Positions 24,824 to 33,641 are shown, counted from the first letter of the stretch. The stretch is 35,497 nucleotides of DNA from Cellulophaga sp. BC115SP (GCF_009905545.1 NZ_JAAALB010000054.1:1-35497), one strand, 5' to 3'. The notes: generated by a model from the sequence alone, not told the origin. Numbers and translations are program-made.

Positions 24824-27793
24824 GTCAGAGCAGTACTTCCAGAAAAACAAGGATTAAGACAAAATTCAGCCTCATTTGGAAACAATTCAGTTCCACAAAG
24901 TCAGAGCAGTACTTCCAGAAAAACAAGGATTAAGACCCGATAAAAGTCAGTAAACAGTTTTGTAACTGTTCACCGTCAGAGCAGTACTTCCAGAAAAACA
25001 AGGATTAAGACTCTTTTAAGATATGGTACATATCATCAGCGATACGACAAAGTCAGAGCAGTACTTCCAGAAAAACAAGGATTAAGACTGTAATAAATAC
25101 ATTAAAATTGTGCCATTTTTCTTCAATCAGTCAGAGCAGTACTTCCAGAAAAACAAGGATTAAGACACAACTTATTGAAATCTAATCCAATAGTTGTATT
25201 ACGTCAGAGCAGTACTTCCAGAAAAACAAGGATTAAGACTGCATAACAAAGCGGTCGAACGTCGTACCGAAGCGTGTCAGAGCAGTACTTCCAGAAAAAC
25301 AAGGATTAAGACTTCAAACCGTCAATCAAGGTTTTTACCTTTTCTTGAATAGGTCAGAGCAGTACTTCCAGAAAAACAAGGATTAAGACGTTCCTGTAAT
25401 ATCGGGATAATTTTGAATCCCGTTGTGTCAGAGCAGTACTTCCAGAAAAACAAGGATTAAGACACGTTTTGGAACGTAAACAAAGTAATAAAACTAACAA
25501 GAAGTCAGAGCAGTACTTCCAGAAAAACAAGGATTAAGACTTCTTTATTCTCAGTGAATTTATGCACATATCGAGAATGTCAGAGCAGTACTTCCAGAAA
25601 AACAAGGATTAAGACCATTGACTTGATTAGTGAAACATAGTTCTGCACCCGGTCAGAGCAGTACTTCCAGAAAAACAAGGATTAAGACTATTATAATACC
25701 ATGTATCCGAAATAAACTTTCTGTAAGTCAGAGCAGTACTTCCAGAAAAACAAGGATTAAGACTCGTTTTTTTCGTTGACAGTTTTTTTAATCAGACGTC
25801 AGAGCAGTACTTCCAGAAAAACAAGGATTAAGACAATCACGGTAAAAGTAATAAGTTGTGTTATGAGTAATTAGTCAGAATGGTACTTCCACAAAAACAA
25901 GGATTAAGACATACAGATGAACGTATCCTCATTCTATTTATTTTAGAAAAGTCAGAATGGTACTTCCACAAAAACAAGGATTAAGACTCAAACATAATAT
26001 CTATATGGTTACAAACAACCAAAAAGTCAGAATGGTACTTCCACAAAAACAAGGATTAAGACCAGGCTTCCTTTGTTTTTACTTTCAGATAATAAAGTTG
26101 TCAGAATGGTACTTCCACAAAAACAAGGATTAAGACGGTAAAGCTAAATTGTCTTCCATACTCATTACTTGGTCAGAATGGTACTTCCACAAAAACAAGG
26201 ATTAAGACATATTAAAAATTTATATCCTGTGATTCTATTAAGTCAGAATGGTACTTCCACAAAAACAAGGATTAAGACTCTTACAAACATTTAAACTTTT
26301 AGCTCCTATTTGACAGTGTCAGAATGGTACTTCCACAAAAACAAGGATTAAGACCAAGTTTAAAAAATCTTTTTCGTGTTCATGGTAATTCACATGTCAG
26401 AATGGTACTTCCACAAAAACAAGGATTAAGACTCAATAAAAATTTGGTTTTCGTTAATAGTTTCAAAATCAATGTCAGAATGGTACTTCCACAAAAACAA
26501 GGATTAAGACACTGAAATAAATCCTTTATCCTTGCAAAATGTTTGTCAGAATGGTACTTCCACAAAAACAAGGATTAAGACGAATTTCAGGATGTTCTGA
26601 GTTATATAATTCTGAATATGTCAGAATGGTACTTCCACAAAAACAAGGATTAAGACTTCCTGTTCTTGAATAGATTTATATAAAGCTGTAAATACGTCAG
26701 AATGGTACTTCCACAAAAACAAGGATTAAGACATAAATTTGATGATTTAATTAAAATAGATGATTCATTTAGTCAGAATGGTACTTCCACAAAAACAAGG
26801 ATTAAGACACATTTGCTACCAACTCACTAATTTCTTCAAAACTGTCGTCAGAATGGTACTTCCACAAAAACAAGGATTAAGACGACATCTTGAGATGCTT
26901 TTTTAGAGAAATAGACATTTTGTCAGAATGGTACTTCCACAAAAACAAGGATTAAGACCTGATTTTCAAACCCATTTTTTCGGCATATTCAGTCAGAATG
27001 GTACTTCCACAAAAACAAGGATTAAGACTCACCTTGTCGGGTGTCAATAAGGTAAATTGTATTATAATGTCAGAATGGTACTTCCACAAAAACAAGGATT
27101 AAGACCTTTCAATGATTGGGCAACACTTTTCAGCTATTTTAATTAAGTCAGAATGGTACTTCCACAAAAACAAGGATTAAGACTGAGAATGCAAGCAAAA
27201 TACCAGCAATTGCGCATAAAAATGTCAGAATGGTACTTCCACAAAAACAAGGATTAAGACTTGTTAGTGTCAATATCATTATGAAAGTAGGCTTGTGCTA
27301 AGGTCAGAATGGTACTTCCACAAAAACAAGGATTAAGACTTGTTAGTGTCAATATCATTATGAAAGTAGGCTTGTGCTAAGGTCAGAATGGTACTTCCAC
27401 AAAAACAAGGATTAAGACCTTCTTATTACCCACCTTCTCTGGAGTATCGAACTCCAAGTCAGAATGGTACTTCCACAAAAACAAGGATTAAGACACGGTA
27501 AAATTTCTGGAAAAAACGTTTTTACTAAATGTAAAGTCAGAATGGTACTTCCACAAAAACAAGGATTAAGACTATAGGAAAACTCAGCACTAATGTTTAT
27601 TTGATTGAAGTCAGAATGGTACTTCCACAAAAACAAGGATTAAGACTCTAACTGCTTTAGCAACACTAACAAAATTTTTTTCTTTGGTCAGAATGGTACT
27701 TCCACAAAAACAAGGATTAAGACATGATTGCCCATGTATAGAAACTGATAATTGATTTGTCAGAATGGTACTTCCACAAAACAAGGATTAAGA
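24824..27793 (+). CRISPR. CRISPR array, 40 repeats and 39 spacers, two repeat variants
   Basis: The repeats are 37 nt and the spacers 33-42 nt. Repeats 1-14 (24824-25834) start GTCAGAGCAGTACTTCCAG; repeats 15-40 (25874-27793) start GTCAGAATGGTACTTCCAC. Both end AAAAACAAGGATTAAGAC. The variants differ at positions 7, 8, 9 and 19, with no intermediate forms. The last repeat (27759-27793) has lost one A of the A-run and its final C, so it is the trailer end, and transcription from the left is expected. The 3' end ATTAAGAC resembles the 5' handle of type I/III crRNAs, but the type cannot be fixed without cas genes, none of which is in the window. The spacers at 27261-27302 and 27340-27381 are identical. 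Confidence 0.98.
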
Positions 27794-27986
27794 ATAGGAG
27801 GGCAAATGAAGAAATGAAATGATAAGAAATCAATGTATGTTGGATATGAATTTTCCTCTTAGCTCTCAATTACATTTATCCATAAACTGGCAAAACGAAG
27901 AATAGGCATCATAGTTATTTGATACTTATTCCTCGTTTGATATTCCTCTGAGGGCTGCTTTTACGATATGACTACTTATGTCTCTC

Positions 27987-28994
27987 CTATTTCGACCGTG
28001 TTGTTTTCTTCTTCACTAAATCCAAACAAGCCAAAATATATGCCGTTTTGTTTTTGACTTTAGGATGTAGTCCATTTTCAAATTCGATGTGGATTGTTAC
28101 AAACTTGTCTATCAAGGTTGCGTTACTCAAAATGATTTGTTTCGTTTCTTTTTTGATTAGATATTGTTGGTCTATGATTTCCTCAAGTTTTGCATAAACT
28201 AGTGATGGATTCAATGTAACTGCGTCACGATATTCTTGCTGCTCTAATTGGCTCAATTCCCATTGAGTCACGATTGTAAACTCTAAATGTGTCACATTGC
28301 GCTGTTTGTTGCCCAAATGCTCGTATTCTACCACAATGGGAAATTTCTCGGTCGAGGCTAATTCCTTTCGGGCAGGTTCTAATACATATTTCTTAAAGTC
28401 ATTGAGGTTGGTATACTTCTTTTCTTCTACCTGAAAAAGACGACGAAGCTCGTCTATGCTGTAAATAAACTTCGTACGGTTTTGCCCTAAATGTAGCTTT
28501 ACAATCTTATACATAATCGTGGAGTATATCGATCGAAAAGCTAAGATTGTTTTAAAGTCATAACGCGTGTACTGTGTACCCAGCGAGGCTAAATACGGCG
28601 ATAATTGAGCATTGGAGCGAAATTCTAGGTAACCAGAGTTGTCTTCATTAAAACTGATGCTTGAAAATAGAGGTACATGCTTAAACTCTATATGTGATTT
28701 CGACATATCAAAAAATGTCATAACCTTTTGAGCCATTGAGCGTGTAACGGCTAATACCTGTTCTACTTTAACCGTTTCTCTAATTTTTGTAATAGGTATT
28801 TTAACTGAAATCCCATGTTTGATATTAATAGAATTATGATCTATTTGATTAATGAAATATTCAAATAGACGTTGTTCCACCCTAGAGAATTGGGTATTGC
28901 TTATAACCATTCTATTGGGTAAATAATTATCTCTCCTGTTAGGTGTATAAGGATGTTCGTAATAGTGTTCTTCTTCAAGTTCTGTATGTGCCAT
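27987..28994 (-). CDS. Rep_3-family plasmid replication initiator
   Basis: 335 residues with the two winged-helix domains of the RepB/Rep_3 family. The first domain is about 25-145 (NRMVISNTQFSRVEQRLFEYF, then IPITKIRET). The second is about 150-265 (FRSIYSTIMYKIVKL, FIYSIDELRRLFQVEEKKYTNLNDFKKYVLEPARKEL), which is the most diagnostic part. It binds iterons and opens the origin. Four direct copies of TTCCAAAAAACTCGCCTTA begin 35 bp upstream of its start codon, fitting both origin and autoregulation roles. Its presence with parAB marks this DNA as plasmid-like. Confidence 0.93.
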   Translation of the reverse strand: MAHTELEEEHYYEHPYTPNRRDNYLPNRMVISNTQFSRVEQRLFEYFINQIDHNSINIKHGISVKIPITKIRETVKVEQVLAVTRSMAQKVMTFFDMSKSHIEFKHVPLFSSISFNEDNSGYLEFRSNAQLSPYLASLGTQYTRYDFKTILAFRSIYSTIMYKIVKLHLGQNRTKFIYSIDELRRLFQVEEKKYTNLNDFKKYVLEPARKELASTEKFPIVVEYEHLGNKQRNVTHLEFTIVTQWELSQLEQQEYRDAVTLNPSLVYAKLEEIIDQQYLIKKETKQIILSNATLIDKFVTIHIEFENGLHPKVKNKTAYILACLDLVKKKTTRSK

Positions 28995-29028
28995 TGTATT
29001 ATTCCAAGATTATTAAAGTTGATGAAAT

Positions 29029-29122
29029 TTCCAAAAAACTCGCCTTAGCTTCCAAAAAACTCGCCTTACGAAGAAGAAAATTTCCAAAAAACTCGCCTTA
29101 CGCTTCCAAAAAACTCGCCTTA
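29029..29122 (+). repeat. Iterons 1-4, direct repeats upstream of rep
   Basis: Four exact copies of the 19-bp TTCCAAAAAACTCGCCTTA at 29029, 29050, 29082 and 29104. The start-to-start spacing is 21, 32 and 22 bp, i.e. two or three helical turns, so all present the same face to Rep. They are likely the origin core and the rep operator. Confidence 0.9.
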
Positions 29123-29298
29123 CGGCTTGCAATAATTTGATTATCAATTAGTTATGAGCCCCTAAATCAATCAAATAATATATGAGAAATATAAAAATCA
29201 AAAGAGTATTACTAAAAATAATAGTATTTAATTAATTTTCCCAGAACTTAAGCTTTTTTCCTTTAAATGCTTTTTTGAAAAATATATAATTCCGAAGT
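29123..29298. other. AT-rich stretch between iteron groups, candidate unwinding region
   Basis: No gene. The sequence is strongly AT-rich (for example TATTTAATTAATTTT near 29225-29239) and is flanked by iterons on both sides, as expected for a DNA unwinding element. No convincing DnaA box was seen in it. Confidence 0.45.
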
Positions 29299-29736
29299 TT
29301 CCAAAAAACTCGCCTTAGCTTTTTAACCCACTGATTAGTAGGCTTTTTATGTTCTAGCCTTTTGATGCAAATTTGCTGTTGCGATTTCCAAAAAACTCGC
29401 CTTACGATATTTGTGATATTATCTGTACTTTTAAATACAGTGCTAAAGCGAGTTTTTTGGAAGGTTTTAAGGTTTTTTGTTACGAGAATAGTGTTGCTTG
29501 GTACTCTAAGGCGAGTTTTTTGGAAAATTAATCATCATTTTTCCAAAAAACTCGCCTTAGAGTATTGAAATCTAATCTCAGATTAGGTTTTTGATTCAAT
29601 TGTACCATTTTGCAAGGCTTTTAGGCTACATAATTTTCCAAAAAACTCGTTTTATGAAGTAAATTGATTTAGTAATGATGTTGCAAGGCGAGTTTTTTGG
29701 AAATACAATGGTATCTCTTCCAAAAAACTCGCCTTG
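29299..29736. repeat. Iterons 5-12, dispersed and in both orientations
   Basis: Further copies of the 19-bp iteron. Plus orientation: 29299, 29386, 29541, 29636 (two mismatches) and 29718 (one mismatch). Minus orientation: 29444 (one mismatch), 29507 and 29684 (one mismatch). The group fills the space between rep and parA. No gene is supported here. Confidence 0.88.
29502..29564. repeat. 26-bp inverted repeat built on iterons 8 and 9
   Basis: Perfect arms 29502-29527 and 29539-29564 with an 11-nt loop. The symmetry goes 5 bp beyond the iteron (TACTC/GAGTA) on the outer side and 2 bp on the inner side, so it is not just two iterons that happen to face each other. Confidence 0.9.
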
Positions 29737-29741
29737 CAACA
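29679..29741. repeat. 24-bp inverted repeat built on iterons 11 and 12
   Basis: Perfect arms 29679-29702 and 29718-29741 with a 15-nt loop. The arms extend beyond the iteron with TGTTG/CAACA. Both iterons carry the same CAAGG/CCTTG variant, a sign of paired evolution or inverted duplication. Confidence 0.9.
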
Positions 29742-29782
29742 CTTATGAGTTTATTCTATCAAAAAAATCCATAAATATTCCT

Positions 29783-29844
29783 TTTTTTTGTAGTAAAGTT
29801 ATGACATTTTATTTTATATTTGTCATAACTTTACTACAAAAAAA
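29783..29844. promoter_or_regulatory. 24-bp palindrome and promoter in front of parA
   Basis: Perfect arms 29783-29806 and 29821-29844 around a 14-nt AT-only loop, ending 7 bp before the parA start. An exact -7 box TATATTTG (29816-29823) lies across the loop and right arm. This is the expected place for autorepression by ParA, whose N-terminus has a DNA-binding-like segment. Confidence 0.65.
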
Positions 29845-29851
29845 TATTCAA

Positions 29852-30805
29852 ATGCTTACACAAGAAAATGCGTTAAAGTTTTTGAGACATCGACCAGCCA
29901 TATCTGTAGCGGCTGTCGAAAAACAAGCTTCTATCCCTTCAGGAACTATTGCACAAGCTTTATCCAAAGGGCGTCAACTCAGCGAAAAGCATTTAGTAGC
30001 ATTAGATGGCGTTCTTCGTGACTATGGTTATAGAGATGATCTTTATCAAAAAGCCAGAGTTGTTTCGGTAATCAATCATAAAGGTGGTGTAGGAAAAACT
30101 ACCACGGTTTGTTCGCTTGGTGAAGCATTAGCAAATAAAGGTTTTAAGGTATTGATGGTTGACTTGGACCCTCAAGGTAACCTTAGCCAAATTTTGGGTA
30201 TCGAACAACCTGAATCTCAGGTAGCCGATGCCTTGATTCATGATGCAGATTTCCCTACCATCGAGCTACAGGAAGGTTTGGACTTGTCGCCAAGTGATAT
30301 AGATTTAGGGAATGCCGAATATCAGTTAATTCTTGTACCTGGAGGTGATTTACGTTTGAAAAATCGTATGACTCCCCTACTGACTAAATATGACTATATT
30401 CTAATTGACTGTCCACCATCCTTGGGTAAACTAACCGTATCGGCGTTGTATGCTTCAGATTCTTGTCTTATTACTATGCAGCCCGAAATGGCGGCCATGA
30501 AAGGAGTAAACTCTCTTTTGGAGAAAATCCATGAAATAAAGAAGAATTTGAATCCTATGCTTGAAATTGATGGCTTAGTATTCACGATGGTCAAAAAGAA
30601 TAGTGTGCACGATGGTATCAAAGAGGCGGTGCGTCATAATTTGCCTTTACGTATATTCAATACAGAAATAAAGCATTTGGTAGATTTTCAGAAAGCACAA
30701 GTGGCAGGGAATACCATCTCAAAATTTGCTAATCATTCGGAGGCAGCCCATCTTTATACCGCTTTTTGTGCTGAGTATATTGATTATTTACAGTTTTTAA
30801 AATAG
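29852..30805 (+). CDS. parA: ParA-family partition ATPase
   Basis: 317 residues from the ATG at 29852. Residues 1-60 form a helix-turn-helix-like extension (LRHRPAISVAAVEKQ, SGTIAQALSKGRQLSEKHL), as in type Ia ParA proteins that repress their own operon. The deviant Walker A motif HKGGVGKTTT is at 76-85, followed by MVDLDPQGNLSQ and DYILIDCPPSLG for the ATPase core. It moves plasmid copies apart with ParB. A reading frame 59 codons longer exists but would run through iterons 11-12 and the palindrome, so it is rejected. The parB start follows 6 bp after the stop. Confidence 0.95.
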   Translation: MLTQENALKFLRHRPAISVAAVEKQASIPSGTIAQALSKGRQLSEKHLVALDGVLRDYGYRDDLYQKARVVSVINHKGGVGKTTTVCSLGEALANKGFKVLMVDLDPQGNLSQILGIEQPESQVADALIHDADFPTIELQEGLDLSPSDIDLGNAEYQLILVPGGDLRLKNRMTPLLTKYDYILIDCPPSLGKLTVSALYASDSCLITMQPEMAAMKGVNSLLEKIHEIKKNLNPMLEIDGLVFTMVKKNSVHDGIKEAVRHNLPLRIFNTEIKHLVDFQKAQVAGNTISKFANHSEAAHLYTAFCAEYIDYLQFLK

Positions 30806-30811
30806 TGCGTC

Positions 30812-31723
30812 ATGGCTAAAAAGATAAATATTGGCAGTTTGATTGCCAGCAAGACCAAAGAAACTTTTAGTAATAATCAACTGATTAATAGCGAGTCTGT
30901 CAAAAATAATATTCAGATTATTGAAGAGCTTCGAGTGCTTATTCCACCACTCGGTGTAGATGAGTTCTCTCAGCTCGAAAGTAATATTATCAAAAATGGC
31001 TGTCGAGATGCTCTCACTGTTTGGGAAACCACTGCGGGAGTAATCGATTCTAACTCAGAAAATCCTTCTGCTCCACAATATGTACTCGTGGATGGTCATA
31101 ACCGATATGAAATTTGTAAGAAGAATGGTATTTCCTTCAGTGTTCAATTAATGTCTTTTGATTCTTTGCAACAAGTCAAAGAATACATGATTGACCTTCA
31201 GTTGGGACGAAGAAACCTTACTCCTGAGCAAGTATCCTATTTTAGAGGACTACGTTTTTTAAATGAGAAAAATGAAATAGGTAGATATGACCGTCAAAAC
31301 CATGCGGTTCAAAATGAACCTTATGATTCTACGGAAAAAGGCGATACTGCTGAAAGACTCTCAAAAGAATTTAACGTAGGGCGTTCAACGATTAAACGAG
31401 ATGCGGCGTTTGCCAAAGGGCTAAACAAACTTGACACCGAGCTAAGAAATGAAATTTTGACTGGAAAGAAAAAAGTCTCAAAAGGAACAATTCAGGCATT
31501 AGCGAATGAGGTTACTCTTGAAGAACCTATTACAAGTATTGAGCAGCTAGAAAGTACAGTTTCAAAGCCTGTAGCTTTAGCAGAAACGAAAAACGTTTCT
31601 CCGTTTGATACTCATTATCAGAAATTACTTAAAACAGCTAATGAGTTTTACCAGAACAAGGATAAGAAGTATTTGTCTGAGCTTCAAGATATTATCAATA
31701 GCTTCGAAAGCTTGTTATCTTAA
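30812..31723 (+). CDS. parB: ParB-family partition protein
   Basis: 303 residues. The ParB/Srx-like N-terminal domain is about 40-135 (LIPPLGVDEFSQLESNI, then VLVDGHNRYEICKKNGI, the ParB CTP-binding box region). A central DNA-binding helix-turn-helix is about 180-205 (AERLSKEFNVGRSTIKRDAAFAKGL). A C-terminal helical tail is the likely dimerisation domain. It should bind parS and stimulate ParA. A 15-bp palindrome that recurs twice just downstream lies inside the gene at 31306-31320, within the codons for HAVQNEP. Confidence 0.92.
   Translation: MAKKINIGSLIASKTKETFSNNQLINSESVKNNIQIIEELRVLIPPLGVDEFSQLESNIIKNGCRDALTVWETTAGVIDSNSENPSAPQYVLVDGHNRYEICKKNGISFSVQLMSFDSLQQVKEYMIDLQLGRRNLTPEQVSYFRGLRFLNEKNEIGRYDRQNHAVQNEPYDSTEKGDTAERLSKEFNVGRSTIKRDAAFAKGLNKLDTELRNEILTGKKKVSKGTIQALANEVTLEEPITSIEQLESTVSKPVALAETKNVSPFDTHYQKLLKTANEFYQNKDKKYLSELQDIINSFESLLS
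31306..31320. promoter_or_regulatory. Candidate parS site inside parB
   Basis: GGTTCA-AAA-TGAACC. Its left flank (ACCATGC) matches the palindrome at 31778-31826 and its right flank (TTATGA) matches the one at 31730-31778, so it looks like a hybrid of the two. Confidence 0.5.
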
Positions 31724-31729
31724 AAAGAA

Positions 31730-31778
31730 ATAATTTGGGGTCATAAGGTTCAATTTGAACCTTATGACCCCAAATTAT
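31730..31778. promoter_or_regulatory. Large palindrome downstream of parB, candidate parS
   Basis: Perfect 24-nt arms around a single T, centred on GGTTCA-ATT-TGAACC (31747-31761). In RNA it could also act as the terminator of parAB, though no T-run follows. Confidence 0.6.
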
Positions 31779-31826
31779 ATTCTTCCTACCATGCGGTTCA
31801 AAATGAACCGCATGGTAGGAAGAATA
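31778..31826. promoter_or_regulatory. Second large palindrome downstream of parB, candidate parS
   Basis: Perfect 23-nt arms around AAA, centred on GGTTCA-AAA-TGAACC (31795-31809). It abuts the previous palindrome. The outer arms are unrelated, so only the GGTTCA half-sites are conserved between the two. Confidence 0.6.
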
Positions 31827-31909
31827 AGTGAAATATCAATTGAGCGAGAGGGATTGAAAAGCTATCTTTGGCTTAATGCTTTTTCATAACGATTTTAAAC
31901 TTTTCCATC

Positions 31910-32197
31910 CTAATCGAATTTTTCTTCAATATTTGCTAAAATTTCGCAATCACAATAACCACCATTTTCTGACAACCAATTTAAAACGGCTTGATTATTT
32001 TCAATTTTATTCTTCGTTAAAAATTCCCTTGTAAGTTTGTTAGTGTCGTCACATTCGTTCTCTTCAAGTTTAATGTCGAGGTAGTCAAAGAGCTTTTCAA
32101 AAAGTACTCTTTCCATCGGTAAACTTTGTTCAAATATTTCTCTCTGTTTTTGTTTAAACTCTTTAATAAGCTCTTTTTTTCGTTGCTTTTCATCCAT
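31910..32197 (-). CDS. DUF2695 family protein
   Basis: 95 residues, acidic and lysine-rich, without signal peptide or membrane helix. The C-terminal half matches DUF2695: NKLTREFLTKN, then VLNWLSENGGYCDCEILANIEE (split here around Trp-Leu-Ser). The CDC pair is the family hallmark. Function is unknown. It is the last of a set of minus-strand cargo genes beside parAB, with a normal ATG start. Confidence 0.8.
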   Translation of the reverse strand: MDEKQRKKELIKEFKQKQREIFEQSLPMERVLFEKLFDYLDIKLEENECDDTNKLTREFLTKNKIENNQAVLNWLSENGGYCDCEILANIEEKFD

Positions 32198-32248
32198 AAT
32201 TAGAAGTGTTTGAGGTTGTAATTAGCGTACAAAGTTTCAATTTTATCA

Positions 32249-32980
32249 CTAAAGTTTATTGGAAGTAAGACGCCCTAGGTTTGCACAACCGAAATCCTCT
32301 TCAGTCAACAAGTTGTTAAAAACATTATCATCTTGCATAGAATAGTAGCATTGTCGATGATAGTCTTTTATCCCAAACTTGGTGTTATCTAACCATTTAC
32401 ACGTTTTTGAGTATTCATAAATCATGTCATCCCAAAACCAATTCTTCTTTTCGATCAAGATCTTATTGATAGTTTTTCCATCAGATTGTATTTGTATGCT
32501 TAAAATCGATTGATCTACACTTTTGGTGAGTAAAACTTGCCCTGTAGATTTCCTATCTCTTGATATTTTTGGGGGATAAACTCTTTCAAATTTGAATTGA
32601 CTTGCCATTATATGGTTGTAGGAATTAATGAAAACTGATTTGTCCCAACCATAAGTTTCTGATAGTTCCAATACAGCAAAATGAAGTAAGTCCAGAATAT
32701 ACTTGTACTTTCCATGCTTTGATAAACTTAGATATTCTTCTTCATTGAATATTTTATCATATATACAAATTGCTCCAAAATATCTTGGTCCAGCCAAACT
32801 AATATTTGGTCCAACATGTAAAGTTATTCTGCTTGTTTTTGGTGGTTTGTAACCATCTAAAGAATTATGATAGAAGTCTGAAATGTAGTTTAACGTCCTT
32901 TGAAACTCCAAATCTTCGGGTGTATTTTTTATTAAAGTACCATGGTAGTATATTGTTATGTCATGAAGAGGTCGTCCCAT
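32249..32980 (-). CDS. Hypothetical protein
   Basis: 243 residues from the ATG at 32978-32980; a GTG nine codons upstream is possible but adds only MIIFKKTPI. No signal peptide and no membrane helix. It is not recognised. Visible features are an N-terminal MGRPLHDITIYYHGTL, a mixed alpha/beta composition and many aromatic residues (FWDDMIYEYSKTCKWLD). The size and setting among small scattered cargo genes would fit an immunity-type or stress protein, but nothing in the sequence proves this. It lies 51 bp from the DUF2695 gene on the same strand. Confidence 0.65.
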   Translation of the reverse strand: MGRPLHDITIYYHGTLIKNTPEDLEFQRTLNYISDFYHNSLDGYKPPKTSRITLHVGPNISLAGPRYFGAICIYDKIFNEEEYLSLSKHGKYKYILDLLHFAVLELSETYGWDKSVFINSYNHIMASQFKFERVYPPKISRDRKSTGQVLLTKSVDQSILSIQIQSDGKTINKILIEKKNWFWDDMIYEYSKTCKWLDNTKFGIKDYHRQCYYSMQDDNVFNNLLTEEDFGCANLGRLTSNKL

Positions 32981-33030
32981 AATAGGTGTTTTTTTGAAGA
33001 TTATCACTATTGAATAGCGTTTGGGGTTGC

Positions 33031-33147
33031 TTACTGGGAGTTTTTTATTTTCGTTATTGTTTCTGTGTCAAGTCCAGCAGATTCAACATAAATTTCGTCA
33101 AAGTCTGGGGAGTCCGTTATGCCGATGCAGGCGTTGGTATTGTCACT
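33031..33147 (-). pseudogene. C-terminal remnant of a lost gene
   Basis: The minus strand encodes 38 residues, starting SDNTNACIGITDSPDFDEIY and ending ESAGLDTETITKIKNSQ before a TAA. A TAG closes the frame at 33154-33156 and there is no start codon. The composition is protein-like, unlike its AT-rich surroundings. It may be the 3' end of a gene removed by deletion or insertion of the neighbouring cargo. Parent family not recognised. Confidence 0.4.
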
Positions 33148-33221
33148 AAACTGCTAACGACGGCAGTAATAATCACCATTTAAGTACATACGTTCAAACA
33201 CTCTTCTATGCGACGCATAAG

Positions 33222-33641
33222 TTATTTTTTGACTTCGTTGTAAAATCCGTTTATAAAATACTTTCTTTTCAATAAACTATCCTCGTTGAAAGAAATATAA
33301 AATATCGTATGCTTTCTTATCTCATTAGCATCTTGATCGTCCATTGATTTAGGGAAATTATCAATGTTATTAACATAAGCGATACTAGTTACGGGCTTTG
33401 CATATCTAACCGTATCTACATACATCATTGCCTTATCCAATAAAAATAATGTATCTCTTTTAGTTTTTACATCATAGTTGCCAATATAGATATAATGTGC
33501 ATACCCATTTACATGAGTACCCAAAGGTATTTCAGTGTGAAATTTGTACGTTGTACTATTACTAACACCTTCCTTTTGATGATTACAACTTTCAAACGAA
33601 CAAAGAAGTACCAATAATAATCCTATGTTTTTTGATTTCAT
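33222..33641 (-). CDS. Putative lipoprotein, function unknown
   Basis: 139 residues. A short basic start, a hydrophobic core (6-15) and a lipobox-like FESC place a lipid-modified cysteine at residue 19. The remainder is a small beta-rich domain (YAHYIYIGNYDVKTKRDTLFLLDKAMMYVDTVRY). No family recognised. It is 38 bp downstream of the other lipoprotein gene on the same strand, so the two could be co-expressed. Confidence 0.65.
   Translation of the reverse strand: MKSKNIGLLLVLLCSFESCNHQKEGVSNSTTYKFHTEIPLGTHVNGYAHYIYIGNYDVKTKRDTLFLLDKAMMYVDTVRYAKPVTSIAYVNNIDNFPKSMDDQDANEIRKHTIFYISFNEDSLLKRKYFINGFYNEVKK

Noticed and set aside
24752-24943. Open reading frame at the left end of the CRISPR array
   Set aside because: It is translated from repeats and spacers and contains the same repeat-encoded peptide; not a gene. 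The same holds for frames at 26324-26515, 26380-26571 and 27412-27636.
24824-27793. Assignment of the array to a type VI-B or type II system
   Set aside because: No cas genes or tracrRNA-like anti-repeat was seen, and the repeat ends differ from the GTTG/CAAC type; left untyped.
27874-27886. TTATCCATA as a DnaA box
   Set aside because: One mismatch to TTATCCACA, a single copy, and on the far side of rep from the iterons; chance is likely.
29675-29851. Longer parA start
   Set aside because: The extra 59 codons run through iterons 11-12 and the promoter palindrome and give an unlikely protein start; the ATG at 29852 fits ParA.
33150-33167. Hairpin ACTGC/GCAGT with TAACGACG loop as an integron attC site
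   Set aside because: The short stem lacks the paired consensus ends of attC and no integrase is present in the window.
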